Positions 32,357 through 33,108 of a stretch of DNA of 33,108 nt are shown here, piece after piece; positions within the stretch are counted from its first letter, which is position 1, and each line of letters begins with the position of its first letter. Under the pieces are notes generated by a model. The model saw only the letters and a list, made by a program, of their open reading frames with translations. It was not told where the DNA came from and searched no databases. The position numbers and the translations under genes were made by a program. This DNA is from Sulfurovaceae bacterium (GTDB lineage: Bacteria > Campylobacterota > Campylobacteria > Campylobacterales > Sulfurovaceae), in the NCBI GenBank assembly GCA_016744805.1, contig JADGDQ010000025.1, positions 1-33,108 on the forward strand, written 5' to 3'.

Positions 32357-33108
32357 TTATAATTTCCTAACATCTGTAAAAGTTCAACTTCACATAGATG
32401 ATTATTATCTCTATTAAAATCTTTGTTGATAGTATCTAACTTATGATCAATTAGACTTTTATTAATATAAAATGCTCTTGTAGCTTGTTGTAGTATCAAA
32501 GAGATATCATGACTTACAACAATTACAGTGATCTCTTTATTTAACTCTTCTAGTGTTTTATAAATTTGTTCAGAACCATTAACATCAATACTTGAAGTTG
32601 GCTCATCAAGTAGTAAAATTTTGGGATTTGAAAAAAGTGCTCGTGCTATAAAAACCCTTTGTCTTTGACCACCAGAAAGCTCTGATATTGGGGTAGAAGA
32701 GAACTTACTCATATTTACTTTTTCTAATACTTGATATGCTTGATACTTCTCATCTTTTTTATAACCAAAAATTCTTTTTTTCAAACTATTTTGCCCCATC
32801 ATCACAACTTCAAGTACACTTATTGGAAAATTAATATTAATATTTGTATTTTGTGGGACATATCCAATATGCTCTATTTGATCTAAATACTTCTGACCAA
32901 ATACCTGTATTTCTCCCTCTTGTAAAGTATTTATACCTAGAATTAATTTTAATAATGTAGATTTTCCCCCACCATTTGGTCCAATAATAGCAAGAAAGTC
33001 TTTCTCTTTAACCGTAAAATTAATATCTTCTAATACTTTTTGTTTTGCATAAGAAAAATTAAGATTTAAAACTTCTATAATATTATTAGTTTTCATTTGC
33101 AATTGCAT
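32350..33108 (-). CDS. znuC: Metal ABC transporter ATPase (ZnuC-like), start at window edge
   Basis: The ATP-binding partner of the permease: Walker A GPNGGGKST (43-51), the signature LSGGQRQRV, Walker B ILLLDEPTS and the H-loop VSHD are complete. The reading frame reaches the window edge at 33108, where an ATG happens to lie; the true start may be this one, the internal ATG at 33096, or further upstream outside the window. It is the first gene seen of the operon znuC-znuB-ribA-nicO, with a 7-bp overlap to znuB. Confidence 0.85.
   Translation of the reverse strand: MQLQMKTNNIIEVLNLNFSYAKQKVLEDINFTVKEKDFLAIIGPNGGGKSTLLKLILGINTLQEGEIQVFGQKYLDQIEHIGYVPQNTNININFPISVLEVVMMGQNSLKKRIFGYKKDEKYQAYQVLEKVNMSKFSSTPISELSGGQRQRVFIARALFSNPKILLLDEPTSSIDVNGSEQIYKTLEELNKEITVIVVSHDISLILQQATRAFYINKSLIDHKLDTINKDFNRDNNHLCEVELLQMLGNYKC

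Noticed and set aside
1-33108. tRNA, rRNA or CRISPR array
   Set aside because: No cloverleaf, conserved rRNA stretch or regularly spaced repeat was found when reading both strands by eye.

Overview
The window looks like a chromosomal segment of a Campylobacterota bacterium of the Sulfurimonas/Sulfurovum type. It is AT-rich and tightly packed with short or overlapping gene junctions. It carries an UPF0323 lipoprotein next to a glutathionylspermidine-synthase-like protein, a PpiD-like/ftsA/ftsZ cluster and a five-heme periplasmic cytochrome, all of which fit that group. The assignment is inferred from gene content; no rRNA or tRNA gene was seen.

Layout. Positions 1-4320 are accessory. A hairpin that may be an IS200/IS605-like end is followed by a DUF1566 (Lcl_C) protein whose C-terminus looks like the variable region of a diversity-generating retroelement (no reverse transcriptase in the window). 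A coiled-coil J-domain protein comes next. On the other strand lies a very AT-rich, overlapping operon of a HEPN-type (DUF4209-like) protein, a small acidic antitoxin-like protein and a PemK/MazF-like toxin. A DUF1848 gene remnant and REP-like inverted repeats fill the space up to leuA. From 4325 to 8775 lie leuA, preceded by an unlisted leucine-rich leader peptide (leuL), and divergently two nucleotide-sugar dehydrogenases. From 8770 to 16913 the minus strand carries an alpha/beta hydrolase with a pentaheme cytochrome, the GSP-synthase-like gene with the UPF0323 lipoprotein, and ftsZ, ftsA and a PpiD-like chaperone. From 17056 to 20314 are bioA, a ComF-like PRTase, msrB, a TPR protein and a zinc-ribbon microprotein.

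From 20322 to 26400 lie nadV and nadM-Nudix (nicotinamide salvage to NAD), separated by a REP-like double hairpin. Then comes a 1.9-kb cassette (tyrosine-phosphatase-like protein, HEAT-repeat protein, unknown protein) flanked by two identical 73-bp direct repeats, and then an aldehyde dehydrogenase. The repeat carries the -10 of the nadM promoter in one copy and the -35 of the aldehyde dehydrogenase promoter in the other. This suggests that nadM and the dehydrogenase were once divergent neighbours and that the cassette was inserted between them. The end of the window (26548-33108) holds a small exported protein, a YchJ-like SEC-C protein, two tandem NlpC/P60 lipoproteins, tlyA and a four-gene metal operon in the order znuC-znuB-ribA-nicO.

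The points most worth following up are the DGR-like variable protein with its J-domain neighbour, the HEPN/antitoxin/PemK triad, the leuL attenuation leader, the repeat-flanked cassette, and the ribA gene embedded in a metal-transport operon.
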